From assembly GCA_964615775.1 (NCBI GenBank), contig CAZTQB010000006.1, forward strand, positions 1-48,170: a stretch of DNA of 48,170 bases, written 5' to 3'. The position numbers were made by a program, and so were the translations under genes. Below the pieces are notes generated by a model, which saw only the letters and a program-made list of their open reading frames with translations, did not search any database and was not told the origin of the DNA. This document shows, piece by piece, positions 24,267 to 32,139 of this stretch. Numbering within the stretch: the stretch's first letter is position 1; every line of letters starts with the position of its first letter. Source of the DNA: JALHOM01 sp964615775. Its GTDB lineage: Bacteria > Patescibacteriota > Saccharimonadia > Saccharimonadales > 2-12-FULL-41-12.

Positions 24267-25225
24267 TTTTTTATTTTAGCACCTTTATTTTTTTTATTGA
24301 TTAAATTTTTTTGTAAAACAGCCTTGATATCATCTGGCAAAAATCGACTAGCCTCATTTTTACTAGATACAATTGTCGGCATGTGATTAATCATGTCAGA
24401 TTCAAAATTTATAACTTTATCAAAAATAACATTTAAATGTTGGGTAACATTGTGCGGATTTAAATACGCATCGTCACTTGTATTTACATGATAGATTTCT
24501 AAATTTCGCACTTTTTCGCCACATAAATCAACTTGCAACATCTGTTTGGTTGTATAAAACCAGGTCCGAAGATCATTTTTTTGCCATAGCTCAACTTCAA
24601 AATTAGTACTTTTATTTTTATCTTCATTACTCAAACTACGGAATTTAGGATGTTTGCTTGAGGCTAGACGATAAACAGTCTTAATCAGAAATGGACGATA
24701 AACAACATTTTTTAAAAAACAAGCAGCAAGTTTGAGCGAGCCTAAACTTGACAACATTGTTGCAGTTTTAGTAAATCTTTTAGAAAAAATAAAATCATCT
24801 TTATGTGAAAAGCCAACAAAACTTACCACATACTCAACTCGATTTATTAACTCAGGATATTTTTGAAGAGTTTTTATAATTATTGGCACAGAAAAAGAAA
24901 AACCAACCAAAATAACTTTTTTTCGTTTATAACGCATTTTTATAAATGCAGCCAAATAGTCAGCATAGGAATCAAAGTTTGGTTTAAGTCCAAGTTTATA
25001 AAAAGAATCCATGCCTCCTAATCCTGGCAAATCTGGCATAATTACATCACCATAATCGCTAAGCACATCAGCAATTGAGTACATACGTTCCAATGATGAA
25101 TGATGACCATAAAGTGCCAAAATTTCATTTTTGCAGTTGCCGCTTGACTTAATCTTAAGTATTCGGCCAAAAAGATTATTAATATTTAGCGAATCTATAT
25201 TTCGCTTCATTTTTTTGCGATCCAT
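24263..25225 (-). CDS. Alpha/beta hydrolase fold protein
   Basis: A 320-residue soluble protein. The fold is indicated by ILALYGHHSSLERMYSIADV (oxyanion region), DVIMPDLPGLGG, and the nucleophile elbow VILVGFSFSVPIIIKTL, where the motif is G-F-S-F-S instead of the usual G-x-S-x-G. A candidate acid lies in NTSDDAYLNP and the catalytic His in MINHMP. It could be an esterase, lipase or deacylase acting on the product of the GT4 enzymes; this is inference. It is the first gene of the minus-strand operon and has a promoter 7 nt upstream of its ATG. Confidence 0.78.
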   Translation of the reverse strand: MDRKKMKRNIDSLNINNLFGRILKIKSSGNCKNEILALYGHHSSLERMYSIADVLSDYGDVIMPDLPGLGGMDSFYKLGLKPNFDSYADYLAAFIKMRYKRKKVILVGFSFSVPIIIKTLQKYPELINRVEYVVSFVGFSHKDDFIFSKRFTKTATMLSSLGSLKLAACFLKNVVYRPFLIKTVYRLASSKHPKFRSLSNEDKNKSTNFEVELWQKNDLRTWFYTTKQMLQVDLCGEKVRNLEIYHVNTSDDAYLNPHNVTQHLNVIFDKVINFESDMINHMPTIVSSKNEASRFLPDDIKAVLQKNLINKKNKGAKIKK

Positions 25226-25232
25226 TACTTAA

Positions 25233-25261
25233 ACCATACTGAAGAATTGATTATTTATCAA
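25233..25261 (-). promoter_or_regulatory. Promoter of the hydrolase-GT4-GT4-AI-2E operon
   Basis: On the minus strand TTGATA (25261-25256), a 17-nt spacer and TATGGT (25238-25233) end 7 nt before the ATG at 25225, predicting a leaderless mRNA. Confidence 0.5.
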
Positions 25262-25283
25262 CATAAATAAGCCTAAAAAACAA

Positions 25284-25313
25284 TTGTTTTTAAGAAAATT
25301 CTTATGCTATTAT
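25284..25313 (+). promoter_or_regulatory. Promoter of the cyo operon
   Basis: TTGTTT (25284-25289), an 18-nt spacer with TGC extension, and TATTAT (25308-25313). The -10 box ends 10 nt before ATG 25324 and overlaps an earlier in-frame ATG (25312), which helps decide the start. Confidence 0.6.
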
Positions 25314-25323
25314 GAGGATAATT

Positions 25324-26238
25324 ATGAAAAAGGGGACATACATAAGAATTGTTACAGTTCTGTCTTTTGCAATATTTATTTACTGCTTGTACTTTCTATT
25401 AACTAGCGACGCCAGTTTACTAAACCCTAAAGGCACCATTGCCCAAGAGCAGTACAATTTACTAAAATTTGCCGTCATCTTATCAATGGTTGTAATTTTG
25501 CCGGTCTTTTTTTTAACATTCCTTTTCGCTTATAAGTACCGCGAAGGACGAGATGCTAAATATAAACCAAACTGGGATAATAACAATAAACTAGAGATTA
25601 TTTGGTGGGGAATTCCTATCATTATTATTTTAATTTTATCGGTTGTGGCTTGGAATTCCAGTCATAGTTTAGATCCGTTTAAAAAGATCAGCTCTAACCA
25701 AGAACCTCTAAGAGTTCAAGTAGTTGCTACTCAATGGCGATGGCTTTTTATATATCCCGATGAAAATATTGCTAGCCTAAACTTTTTAAAAATCCCAACT
25801 AACCGTCCAGTTAATTTTGAGATTACTTCTGACGCACCAATGAACTCCTTTTGGATACCAGATTTGGGAGGGCAAATATATGCTATGAGTGGCATGAATA
25901 CACGGCTCAGCTTACAATCTAGTCACGATGGAGTTTACCGAGGCTCGTCAGCAAATATAAGTGGCGAGGGCTTTTCTGACATGAACTTCAATGTTTACTC
26001 GGTTAATGAACAAGACTTCAGCAGTTGGGCAACATCTTTGAAAGACAGTAACATTGAAGGTTTGTCCCAAGCCGTTTATAACCAAATTTCAGAAAAATCA
26101 ACCGATAAAACTGACCAAGAATTTAAGTTAAGCGATAAAAACTTATTTAACTATGTACTACATAAGAGTATGGGCATGAAAAATATCGAGGATTCAACAA
26201 TGCAGATGTCAACAGATATGAAGGGAGAGAATTATTAA
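25324..26238 (+). CDS. cyoA: Cytochrome bo3-type quinol oxidase subunit II
   Basis: Subunit II of a heme-copper quinol oxidase, 304 residues. An N-terminal hydrophobic segment and two membrane spans (about residues 40-65 and 85-105) precede an extracytoplasmic cupredoxin domain with VQVVATQWRWLFIYPDE and APMNSFWIPDLGGQIYAM. The CuA ligands of cytochrome c oxidases are absent (SGEGFSDM stands where CxxxC would be), which identifies a quinol oxidase. No clear lipobox is seen. The C-terminal tail is Met-rich (SMGMKNIEDSTMQMSTDM). The start at 25324 was chosen over 25312 because the -10 box covers the latter. cyoB follows 1 nt downstream. Confidence 0.93.
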   Translation: MKKGTYIRIVTVLSFAIFIYCLYFLLTSDASLLNPKGTIAQEQYNLLKFAVILSMVVILPVFFLTFLFAYKYREGRDAKYKPNWDNNNKLEIIWWGIPIIIILILSVVAWNSSHSLDPFKKISSNQEPLRVQVVATQWRWLFIYPDENIASLNFLKIPTNRPVNFEITSDAPMNSFWIPDLGGQIYAMSGMNTRLSLQSSHDGVYRGSSANISGEGFSDMNFNVYSVNEQDFSSWATSLKDSNIEGLSQAVYNQISEKSTDKTDQEFKLSDKNLFNYVLHKSMGMKNIEDSTMQMSTDMKGENY

Positions 26239-26239
26239 T

Positions 26240-28240
26240 ATGAATATCTTTTTAACTTTTGGCGAGCTACTTGGCAGGCTTAATAAAGATGCTTTTATGC
26301 ACGATGTAGTTGTCATGGGTGGAGTTATAGGCATGTCCTTAGGTCTTTTGTCGGTTGTGGTCTTGCTAACATACTTTAAAAAGTGGAAGTGGCTTTATAA
26401 AAACTGGCTTACATCTGTTGATCACAAAAAAATTGGAGTAATGTATATTGTAGTATCGACCCTAATGCTAATTAGAGGTTTATCTGATGCAGCCATGATA
26501 CGCTCCAATACTGCTATGTCATCTGGTCATGGCAGCGGTTTCCTAGGCTCAGAACATTTTCAACAGGTTTTTACAGCTCATGGCACAATTATGATATTTT
26601 TTGTAGCCATGGGGCTAATGTTCGGTTTAATTAATTTGGTTATGCCACTACAGCTTGGTGCAAGAGATGTGGCTTTTCCATTTCTTAACTCGTTAAGCTT
26701 TTGGCTATTTTTTGCTGGCATGGTACTAGTCAACACTTCATTGGCTATAGGTGAATTTTCAGCAGCTGGCTGGCTAGCCTATCCGCCATTATCAGAGCTT
26801 CAGTACAGCCCCGGAGTCGGTATAGATTATTGGCTCTGGAGCGTTCAGATTGCCGGTATTGGTAGCCTGTTGTCTGGCATTAACTTCATTGTTACAATTT
26901 TGAAACAACGAGCTCCTGGAATGACGCTAATGAAAATGCCTATTTTTAGTTGGAGTGTTTTGTCGGCAATGATTCTACTAGTCATTGTTTTTCCAATTTT
27001 AACCGCTACCTTAGCTCTTCTGTCGCTCGATAGAATTTTTGGCATGCATTTCTTTACATCTGACGGTGGAGGTGACCCAATGATGTACATTAATTTGATT
27101 TGGGCTTGGGGACACCCCGAAGTCTATATATTGGTTTTGCCAGCTTTTGGTATATATTCAGAAATTGTCGCAACATTTTCGCGTAAAAAATTATTTGGTT
27201 ATACATCAATGGTAGTGGCTTTATTGGCAATAAGTGTTTTGTCTTTCTTGGTTTGGCTACATCATTTTTTCACTATGGGAGCCGGGCCAAATATCAATGC
27301 TTTCTTTGGAATTATGACAATGATAATTGCTATACCAACTGGTGTCAAAATCTTTAACTGGTTATTCACGATGTTTAGAGGCCGGATAGATTTCAAAACT
27401 CCAATGATTTGGTTTATGGCTTTTGTATTCGTATTTTCTATTGGCGGTATGACTGGCGTACTGATGAGCGTACCTGCAATCGATTTTCAGGTACATAATA
27501 GTTTATTTTTGGTAGCCCATTTTCATAACACAATAATCGGTGGGGTAGTTTTTGGCTATATTGCCGGTTTTATATATTGGTTTCCAAAAATTTTTGGTTT
27601 TAGTCTTAACGAAAAACTCGGGTTGCTATCACAAAGCTGTTGGATAATTGGGTTTCTCTTAACATTTATGCCTCTTTACATACTAGGCTTTATGGGTGCA
27701 ACCAGACGGCTCGACCACTATGACCCATCGCTTGGCTGGCAAGGATTATTTATCGTGTCAGCAATTGGTGTGTTTATCGTTATTGCCGGCGTATTACTGC
27801 AAGTTGTACAGGTCGTATACAGCATCTGGAAAAGAAAGGGTCTACGCGATAAAACTGGTGACCCCTGGAATGCTCGCACACTAGAGTGGGCAACACCCTC
27901 ACCGGCACCATTTTATAATTTTGCTATCATACCAACTATTTCAAAACGTGACGAATTTTGGGAGAGAAAGAATTCTGTTAAAAAATCTAGTAAAAAACCC
28001 GCATACACAGATGTTACTTTGCCTAAAAACAGTGGCATGGGAATTGCGATAGCGGCTTTTGCGTTTTTGGCTAGTTTTTCGATAGTTTGGCATATTTGGT
28101 GGCTGGCTATTGTTTCGATTATTTTATGCATAGTTAGTATCGTTGCAAGAGCCAATCAGACTGATACTGAACATACAATTTCGGCTAAAGAAATGGAGAA
28201 ATTAGACAAAAATAACCCATGGAAGGAGTTAATGGCATGA
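26240..28240 (+). CDS. cyoB: Cytochrome bo3 quinol oxidase subunit I
   Basis: The catalytic O2-reducing, proton-pumping subunit, 666 residues (close to E. coli CyoB). Residues match E. coli numbering plus 8: heme b ligands H114 and H429, heme o3 ligand H427, CuB ligands H292, H341 and H342, cross-linked Y296 and E294 (GHPEVY), D-channel D143 (GARDVAFP) and K-channel K370. The quinol-site residues R79, D83, H106 and Q109 (equivalents of R71, D75, H98, Q101) are also present. It should therefore be a fully competent quinol oxidase. It ends in ATGA shared with cyoC. Confidence 0.98.
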   Translation: MNIFLTFGELLGRLNKDAFMHDVVVMGGVIGMSLGLLSVVVLLTYFKKWKWLYKNWLTSVDHKKIGVMYIVVSTLMLIRGLSDAAMIRSNTAMSSGHGSGFLGSEHFQQVFTAHGTIMIFFVAMGLMFGLINLVMPLQLGARDVAFPFLNSLSFWLFFAGMVLVNTSLAIGEFSAAGWLAYPPLSELQYSPGVGIDYWLWSVQIAGIGSLLSGINFIVTILKQRAPGMTLMKMPIFSWSVLSAMILLVIVFPILTATLALLSLDRIFGMHFFTSDGGGDPMMYINLIWAWGHPEVYILVLPAFGIYSEIVATFSRKKLFGYTSMVVALLAISVLSFLVWLHHFFTMGAGPNINAFFGIMTMIIAIPTGVKIFNWLFTMFRGRIDFKTPMIWFMAFVFVFSIGGMTGVLMSVPAIDFQVHNSLFLVAHFHNTIIGGVVFGYIAGFIYWFPKIFGFSLNEKLGLLSQSCWIIGFLLTFMPLYILGFMGATRRLDHYDPSLGWQGLFIVSAIGVFIVIAGVLLQVVQVVYSIWKRKGLRDKTGDPWNARTLEWATPSPAPFYNFAIIPTISKRDEFWERKNSVKKSSKKPAYTDVTLPKNSGMGIAIAAFAFLASFSIVWHIWWLAIVSIILCIVSIVARANQTDTEHTISAKEMEKLDKNNPWKELMA

Positions 28241-28833
28241 GCAACACCGCATCACAGCCAGAAACTTATAAAGCTCCATCAACCAAAATAAGCCTCGGCT
28301 TTTGGATATACCTAATGACTGATTGTTTACTATTTGCTACACTTTTTGCTACCTATGCAGTTCTAAAAAATAGTACTAATGGAGGAGTTGGTGGTAAAGA
28401 TATATTTGAGCTACCATATGTACTAGTTGAGACTGTTTTACTGCTTACTAGTAGCTTGACAGCTGGATTAATGTTTCTTAGTGCAAAATACCGAGACAGG
28501 GTTAAAACGTTGCTGTTTTTAGGCCTAACAATGATCCTAGGCATGGCTTTTCTAGGCATGGAGATACACGAATTCTCGAAACTAGTAGCCGATGGTAACA
28601 ATTGGCAAGCAAGTGCTTTCTTATCTAGCTACTTTACGTTAGTAGGCACACACGGTCTGCATATTCTTATTGGCCTAATTTGGGCGGCAGTTTTGATTGG
28701 TGTACTAATAGAAAAAGGTTTGAACAAAACTTTATTTAAACGTCTGATGTTATTTAGTTTGTTTTGGCACTTTCTTGACATTGTTTGGATTTTTATTTTT
28801 TCGGTCGTTTATCTAGTAGGAGCAGGCTCATGA
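28237..28833 (+). CDS. cyoC: Cytochrome bo3 quinol oxidase subunit III
   Basis: A 198-residue, five-span subunit III of the quinol-oxidase type: LGFWIYLMTDCLLFATLFAT, TSSLTAGLMF, FFTLVG-like stretch YFTLVGTHGLHILIGLIWA and FWHFLDIVWIFIFSVVYL. The start at 28237 overlaps the cyoB stop by 4 nt and has GGAAGGAG 8 nt upstream; an in-frame ATG at 28219 would cut through that site. It stabilises the oxidase core in the membrane. Confidence 0.95.
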   Translation: MSNTASQPETYKAPSTKISLGFWIYLMTDCLLFATLFATYAVLKNSTNGGVGGKDIFELPYVLVETVLLLTSSLTAGLMFLSAKYRDRVKTLLFLGLTMILGMAFLGMEIHEFSKLVADGNNWQASAFLSSYFTLVGTHGLHILIGLIWAAVLIGVLIEKGLNKTLFKRLMLFSLFWHFLDIVWIFIFSVVYLVGAGS

Positions 28834-29243
28834 GTTTACCAAAAAAACAGCTTAAAAATTACTTGACTGGCTTTGGGCTATCAATGATATTTACTCTAAT
28901 TGCATTTATTTTTGTAATGAACCAGCAGTTTCATGGACACGCACTTTATATACTGATTGGTATTCTAGCAGCACTCCAGTTGATTGTTCAGCTTGTGTTT
29001 TTTCTTCATATCGGACAAGACCGCGGGCCAAAATGGGACAACTTAGCGTTTTATTACACCGTTTTTGCGGTTGCAACAGTGGTAGTTGGCTCTATCTGGA
29101 TAATGAGCAACCTACACTACAATATGGATATGGACCACACTCAACAATATGAACAAAAAATAATAAAAGATGAAATCCCAAATAACAAAACAATGGAAAT
29201 GAATCACGATATGTCATCAGATCACTCTGGCCATAAAATGTAG
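28830..29243 (+). CDS. cyoD: Cytochrome bo3 quinol oxidase subunit IV with Met/His-rich tail
   Basis: A 137-residue three-span protein of the CyoD family (KNYLTGFGLSMIFTLIAFIF; IGILAALQLIVQLVFFLHIG; FYYTVFAVATVVVGSIWIM). After the last span an extra tail of about 40 residues is rich in Met, His and Asp (YNMDMDH, then TMEMNHDMSSDHSGHKM). Typical CyoD ends soon after the last span, so the tail is an addition that looks like a copper-binding sequence; this is inference. The start at 28830 gives an ATGA overlap with cyoC; the longer open frame from 28785 runs inside cyoC. Confidence 0.93.
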   Translation: MSLPKKQLKNYLTGFGLSMIFTLIAFIFVMNQQFHGHALYILIGILAALQLIVQLVFFLHIGQDRGPKWDNLAFYYTVFAVATVVVGSIWIMSNLHYNMDMDHTQQYEQKIIKDEIPNNKTMEMNHDMSSDHSGHKM

Positions 29244-29249
29244 TACATC

Positions 29250-30116
29250 ATGCGTACAATTAGCGATTATTATCTAGTTACCAAACCGGGGATTGTTAAA
29301 GCCAACTTATTTACGGCAATAGCTGGATATATTTACATTTCTGAATGGCAGATCGAAAAAAGCCTGTTGGGCGTAACGCTTGGCACAACCCTGGTAGTTG
29401 CTAGTGGTTGCGTAATGAATAATATTCTTGATAAGAGAATTGACAGGAAAATGGCCAGGACCGCCAACCGACCAACTGTTAATGGGCGAATAAGTACTAA
29501 AGCAGCATTTATATATGGGTTAATTCTGCTGGCTTTCGGTTTAATGAGTTTATGGTATTTGACCAACATTTTGGCTTTGACTGTAGGAATTATTGGTTTC
29601 TTAAGTTATGTTTTTGTTTATGGCTACGCTAAGAGACACACCAATTTTGGCACAGAAATTGGTACATTGCCCGGTGCTACACCAATTATTGCTGGCTCAC
29701 TAGCCGCAAATCCTAATTTATCGGAAAAAAATATTTGGTTATTATTTCTAGTCATGGTTATCTGGCAATTACCCCACTTCTACGCAATATCAATTTATAG
29801 AAAAGATCAGTATAAGTTAGGTGGCATTAGGGTAGCGTCGCTATACAGAAGCTTTCAGACTCTACATATTCACACAACAATCACTATTATTTTGTTTTTT
29901 ATTTTGACTACACTAATTGCATTTAACGGGCAAGTAAAAATTATCTATCTGGCCGGCATGACACTATTAAGTTTATACTGGCTGAAACCGTGCCTAAAAA
30001 ATATAGAATCAAAGTCAGATATAAATTCATTTGCTAAAAAAATATTTATGAGGTCACTGACCACTTTAACTGTTTGGTGCTTTCTCCTAGTCGTATACAA
30101 GTTTTTGCCTTTTTAA
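29250..30116 (+). CDS. cyoE: Protoheme IX farnesyltransferase (heme O synthase)
   Basis: It farnesylates heme b to heme o for the bo3 oxidase. The 288-residue UbiA-family membrane protein has the prenyl-diphosphate motif N-x3-D-x3-D in NNILDKRIDRKMARTANRP, and GATPIIAGSLAA and IWQLPHFYAISIYRKDQY, all typical of CtaB/CyoE. About eight membrane spans are visible. It starts 6 nt after cyoD. No heme biosynthesis gene is in the window, so the heme source is unknown. Confidence 0.95.
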   Translation: MRTISDYYLVTKPGIVKANLFTAIAGYIYISEWQIEKSLLGVTLGTTLVVASGCVMNNILDKRIDRKMARTANRPTVNGRISTKAAFIYGLILLAFGLMSLWYLTNILALTVGIIGFLSYVFVYGYAKRHTNFGTEIGTLPGATPIIAGSLAANPNLSEKNIWLLFLVMVIWQLPHFYAISIYRKDQYKLGGIRVASLYRSFQTLHIHTTITIILFFILTTLIAFNGQVKIIYLAGMTLLSLYWLKPCLKNIESKSDINSFAKKIFMRSLTTLTVWCFLLVVYKFLPF

Positions 30117-30124
30117 GCACATAT

Positions 30125-30133
30125 TGCTAAAAT
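30125..30133 (+). promoter_or_regulatory. Extended -10 promoter before the 85-aa membrane protein
   Basis: TGC-TAAAAT (30125-30133) ends 6 nt before the ATG at 30140, predicting transcription starting at the start codon. Confidence 0.45.
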
Positions 30134-30139
30134 TAGCTT

Positions 30140-30397
30140 ATGTTAATAATTCACATAATTTTTGCAATAGGTGCCTTGACACTTGCTTTTGTTAACTTTA
30201 ATAAATTGAGTTCAAAGTTGTTTTACTATACCAAAATCTCGGTTATTGCAACTGTTATTTCTGGTTTAGCTTTGATTTTAAGCAGTCAAGCTAGCTTTGC
30301 TCACGTTTGCGTATCTGGTGCAGCTTTCATAAGTGCAGTATCGATTCTTATGCTTTCTACAAAAAACAAGCTTGCCAAGCAGTCAATTAGAAAATAG
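30140..30397 (+). CDS. Small three-span membrane protein of unknown function
   Basis: An 85-residue hydrophobic protein with three predicted membrane spans (MLIIHIIFAIGALTLAFVNF; FYYTKISVIATVISGLALIL; CVSGAAFISAVSILML) and a basic C-terminus (KNKLAKQSIRK). I do not recognise it. It sits 23 nt after cyoE, at the end of the oxidase operon, with a possible promoter of its own. A role as an accessory subunit or assembly factor of the oxidase is suggested only by position. The pattern of one His in span 1 and a His-Val-Cys in span 3 is compatible with heme or copper contact but proves nothing. Confidence 0.7.
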   Translation: MLIIHIIFAIGALTLAFVNFNKLSSKLFYYTKISVIATVISGLALILSSQASFAHVCVSGAAFISAVSILMLSTKNKLAKQSIRK

Positions 30398-30407
30398 TTT
30401 TTACTAC

Positions 30408-32060
30408 TTAAAAGTGACTACGAATATTATCTAATGAATATTGCCAATCTGCATCAGTCTTTTTGTGAGGGTTGAAAATGTTGTCTTCATCAAAAGCAAG
30501 CTTTAATTGCTTAAAGTACCTGATTACCTCTGGTGAGTACATCTCATGCAGCCACGGACCGCGACTCATTCCGTCGTTATGCTCACCACTTAAACTGCCG
30601 TTATACTTCATAACTAGCTCGCTTACTTCTTTCATTGCTGGTTCAATTTTTGCAAGTTCTTTAGGATCTTCAATTTTCATTAGTGGTATAACATGGAAGT
30701 TACCGTCACCAAAGTGACCGGCTATTGTTGCTAAAAACTTATATTTCTTCAAAATTACTCTTAGTTGTGGTAAAAACTCTTGTAAATATTTTGGCTGTAC
30801 AATTAAATCATCTATAAACGGTGCTGTATGCTTGTCTTTAACTTTTTGTCTAAGCAAGTTGAAGCTCTCTCTACGCATAATCCAGAATTTACGTGATTTT
30901 GCCTCAGTTTCATCTTCTTCAAACAGCATATCGTGATTATATTTACTAAGATTCATCCGCATACTATGCACTTTAGCAGCAACCTCCTCTTCTGAATCAC
31001 CATTAAATTCAATCATCAAAACCATTTTTGGCATACTACTTGCAATCTTTAAGCCACTAGGCAGTAGCTGCAAACCAAGCTTTATCATGCCCAGCCAGCC
31101 TAATTTTTTGCGAAAATAAAAGAACAACTTAAAACTCAACCAAAGCGTATAGTTATCAAAACCTTCAAAAGTTGCAGGTTTAGCCTTAAGCACATCGACA
31201 ATAAACTCACCCAAATGGTCTATTCGTTTCATGAAAACAACTAATGTGCCAGAATGTTTTGGAGCTTTGACTAAACGAAATTTGATATTAGTAACGATGC
31301 CAAGAGTACCTTGGGAACCGACTATCGCTCTGGTCAAGTCAAAAACTTGCTTTTTACGATCCCAAATGTTCCATATATGATAACCAGTAGAATCTTTTGA
31401 CACATTTGGCTTAGCAGCTTTTATCTCGTCATAGTTTTTGTCTACTAAGTCAAAAACTTGACGATACAGTTGTCCTTCAAAATCTTGTTGCTTAAGCTTA
31501 GTATCAAGTTCCGTTTTATTTAGGGGTTTAATGATATAGCTTTTGCCATCAGCTAAGACTACTTCTAGCTCAGTTACAAAATCTTCAGTTTTTCCATACT
31601 GAAGTGACTTCTCGCCACCCGAGTTGTTGGCCACCATACCCCCAATAGTACATAAATCTCGACTTGCTGGATAACTAGGCAAAAGAGCATCATACTTTAG
31701 TGTTTCAACCTCAAAATCACGGTAAAATACTCCAGGTTGAACTTCAGCAGCGTCACTAGATACTGATTTAATCTTATTAAACTTCGGGGTCATGTTTAAA
31801 ACAATTGAGCTATTGATAGCTCCACCACTCATGTCAGTACCACCACTTCTAACCGTAACCGACAAGCCTGAGCAATTTTTCTTGTTTTTGGCGACATATT
31901 TTACAACAGTCTCAATGTCATACTTATCTTTTGGAGTTACAACTACATCGGGACGTAGCTCGAACATGCTCGCATCATGGCTAAATGCATCTCTAGTGGC
32001 TGCATCATTCGATACATTACCTTTAATTATTTTTGTTAAATCATCTTTTAGTGTCTTCAT
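30408..32060 (-). CDS. FAD-linked oxidase, GlcD/D-lactate dehydrogenase type
   Basis: A 550-residue flavoprotein of the VAO/PCMH superfamily. The FAD-binding half has LSVTVRSGGTDMSGGAI, YPASRDLCTIGGMVANNSGG and GSQGTLGIVTNIKFRLV; the C-terminal substrate domain has AGHFGDGNFHVIPLM, LSGEHNDGMSRGPWLHEMY and DEDNIFNPHKK. This matches membrane-associated D-lactate or glycolate dehydrogenases that pass electrons to quinone. No iron-sulfur domain is fused. Its location between the oxidase operon and NDH-2 supports a role as a second electron input, with D-lactate most likely since fermentative CPR make lactate. A minus-strand TAAAAT box lies 9 nt before its ATG. Confidence 0.88.
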   Translation of the reverse strand: MKTLKDDLTKIIKGNVSNDAATRDAFSHDASMFELRPDVVVTPKDKYDIETVVKYVAKNKKNCSGLSVTVRSGGTDMSGGAINSSIVLNMTPKFNKIKSVSSDAAEVQPGVFYRDFEVETLKYDALLPSYPASRDLCTIGGMVANNSGGEKSLQYGKTEDFVTELEVVLADGKSYIIKPLNKTELDTKLKQQDFEGQLYRQVFDLVDKNYDEIKAAKPNVSKDSTGYHIWNIWDRKKQVFDLTRAIVGSQGTLGIVTNIKFRLVKAPKHSGTLVVFMKRIDHLGEFIVDVLKAKPATFEGFDNYTLWLSFKLFFYFRKKLGWLGMIKLGLQLLPSGLKIASSMPKMVLMIEFNGDSEEEVAAKVHSMRMNLSKYNHDMLFEEDETEAKSRKFWIMRRESFNLLRQKVKDKHTAPFIDDLIVQPKYLQEFLPQLRVILKKYKFLATIAGHFGDGNFHVIPLMKIEDPKELAKIEPAMKEVSELVMKYNGSLSGEHNDGMSRGPWLHEMYSPEVIRYFKQLKLAFDEDNIFNPHKKTDADWQYSLDNIRSHF

Positions 32061-32069
32061 CTAAAAATC

Positions 32070-32075
32070 ATTTTA
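32070..32075 (-). promoter_or_regulatory. -10 box of the FAD-linked oxidase gene, leaderless
   Basis: On the minus strand TAAAAT (32075-32070) ends 9 nt before ATG 32060; a TTGTAC 19 nt further upstream may be the -35. It overlaps the -35 of the divergent ndh promoter. Confidence 0.45.
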
Positions 32076-32101
32076 CACTAAGCATAAGTATTTAGTACAA
32101 T
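32072..32101 (+). promoter_or_regulatory. Promoter of the NDH-2 gene
   Basis: TTTACA (32072-32077), an 18-nt spacer and TACAAT (32096-32101). The leader is about 32 nt and carries AGAGG 10 nt before ATG 32140. Confidence 0.6.
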
Positions 32102-32139
32102 AAAAACTAATAAATACCTAAATCAGAGGTCATAAATAC

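Noticed and set aside
28200..28260. TGA recoding as in Gracilibacteria
   Set aside because: TGA works as a stop at ATGA overlaps (cyoB/cyoC, cyoC/cyoD, recR/DHH) with families ending at normal lengths, so the standard bacterial code applies.
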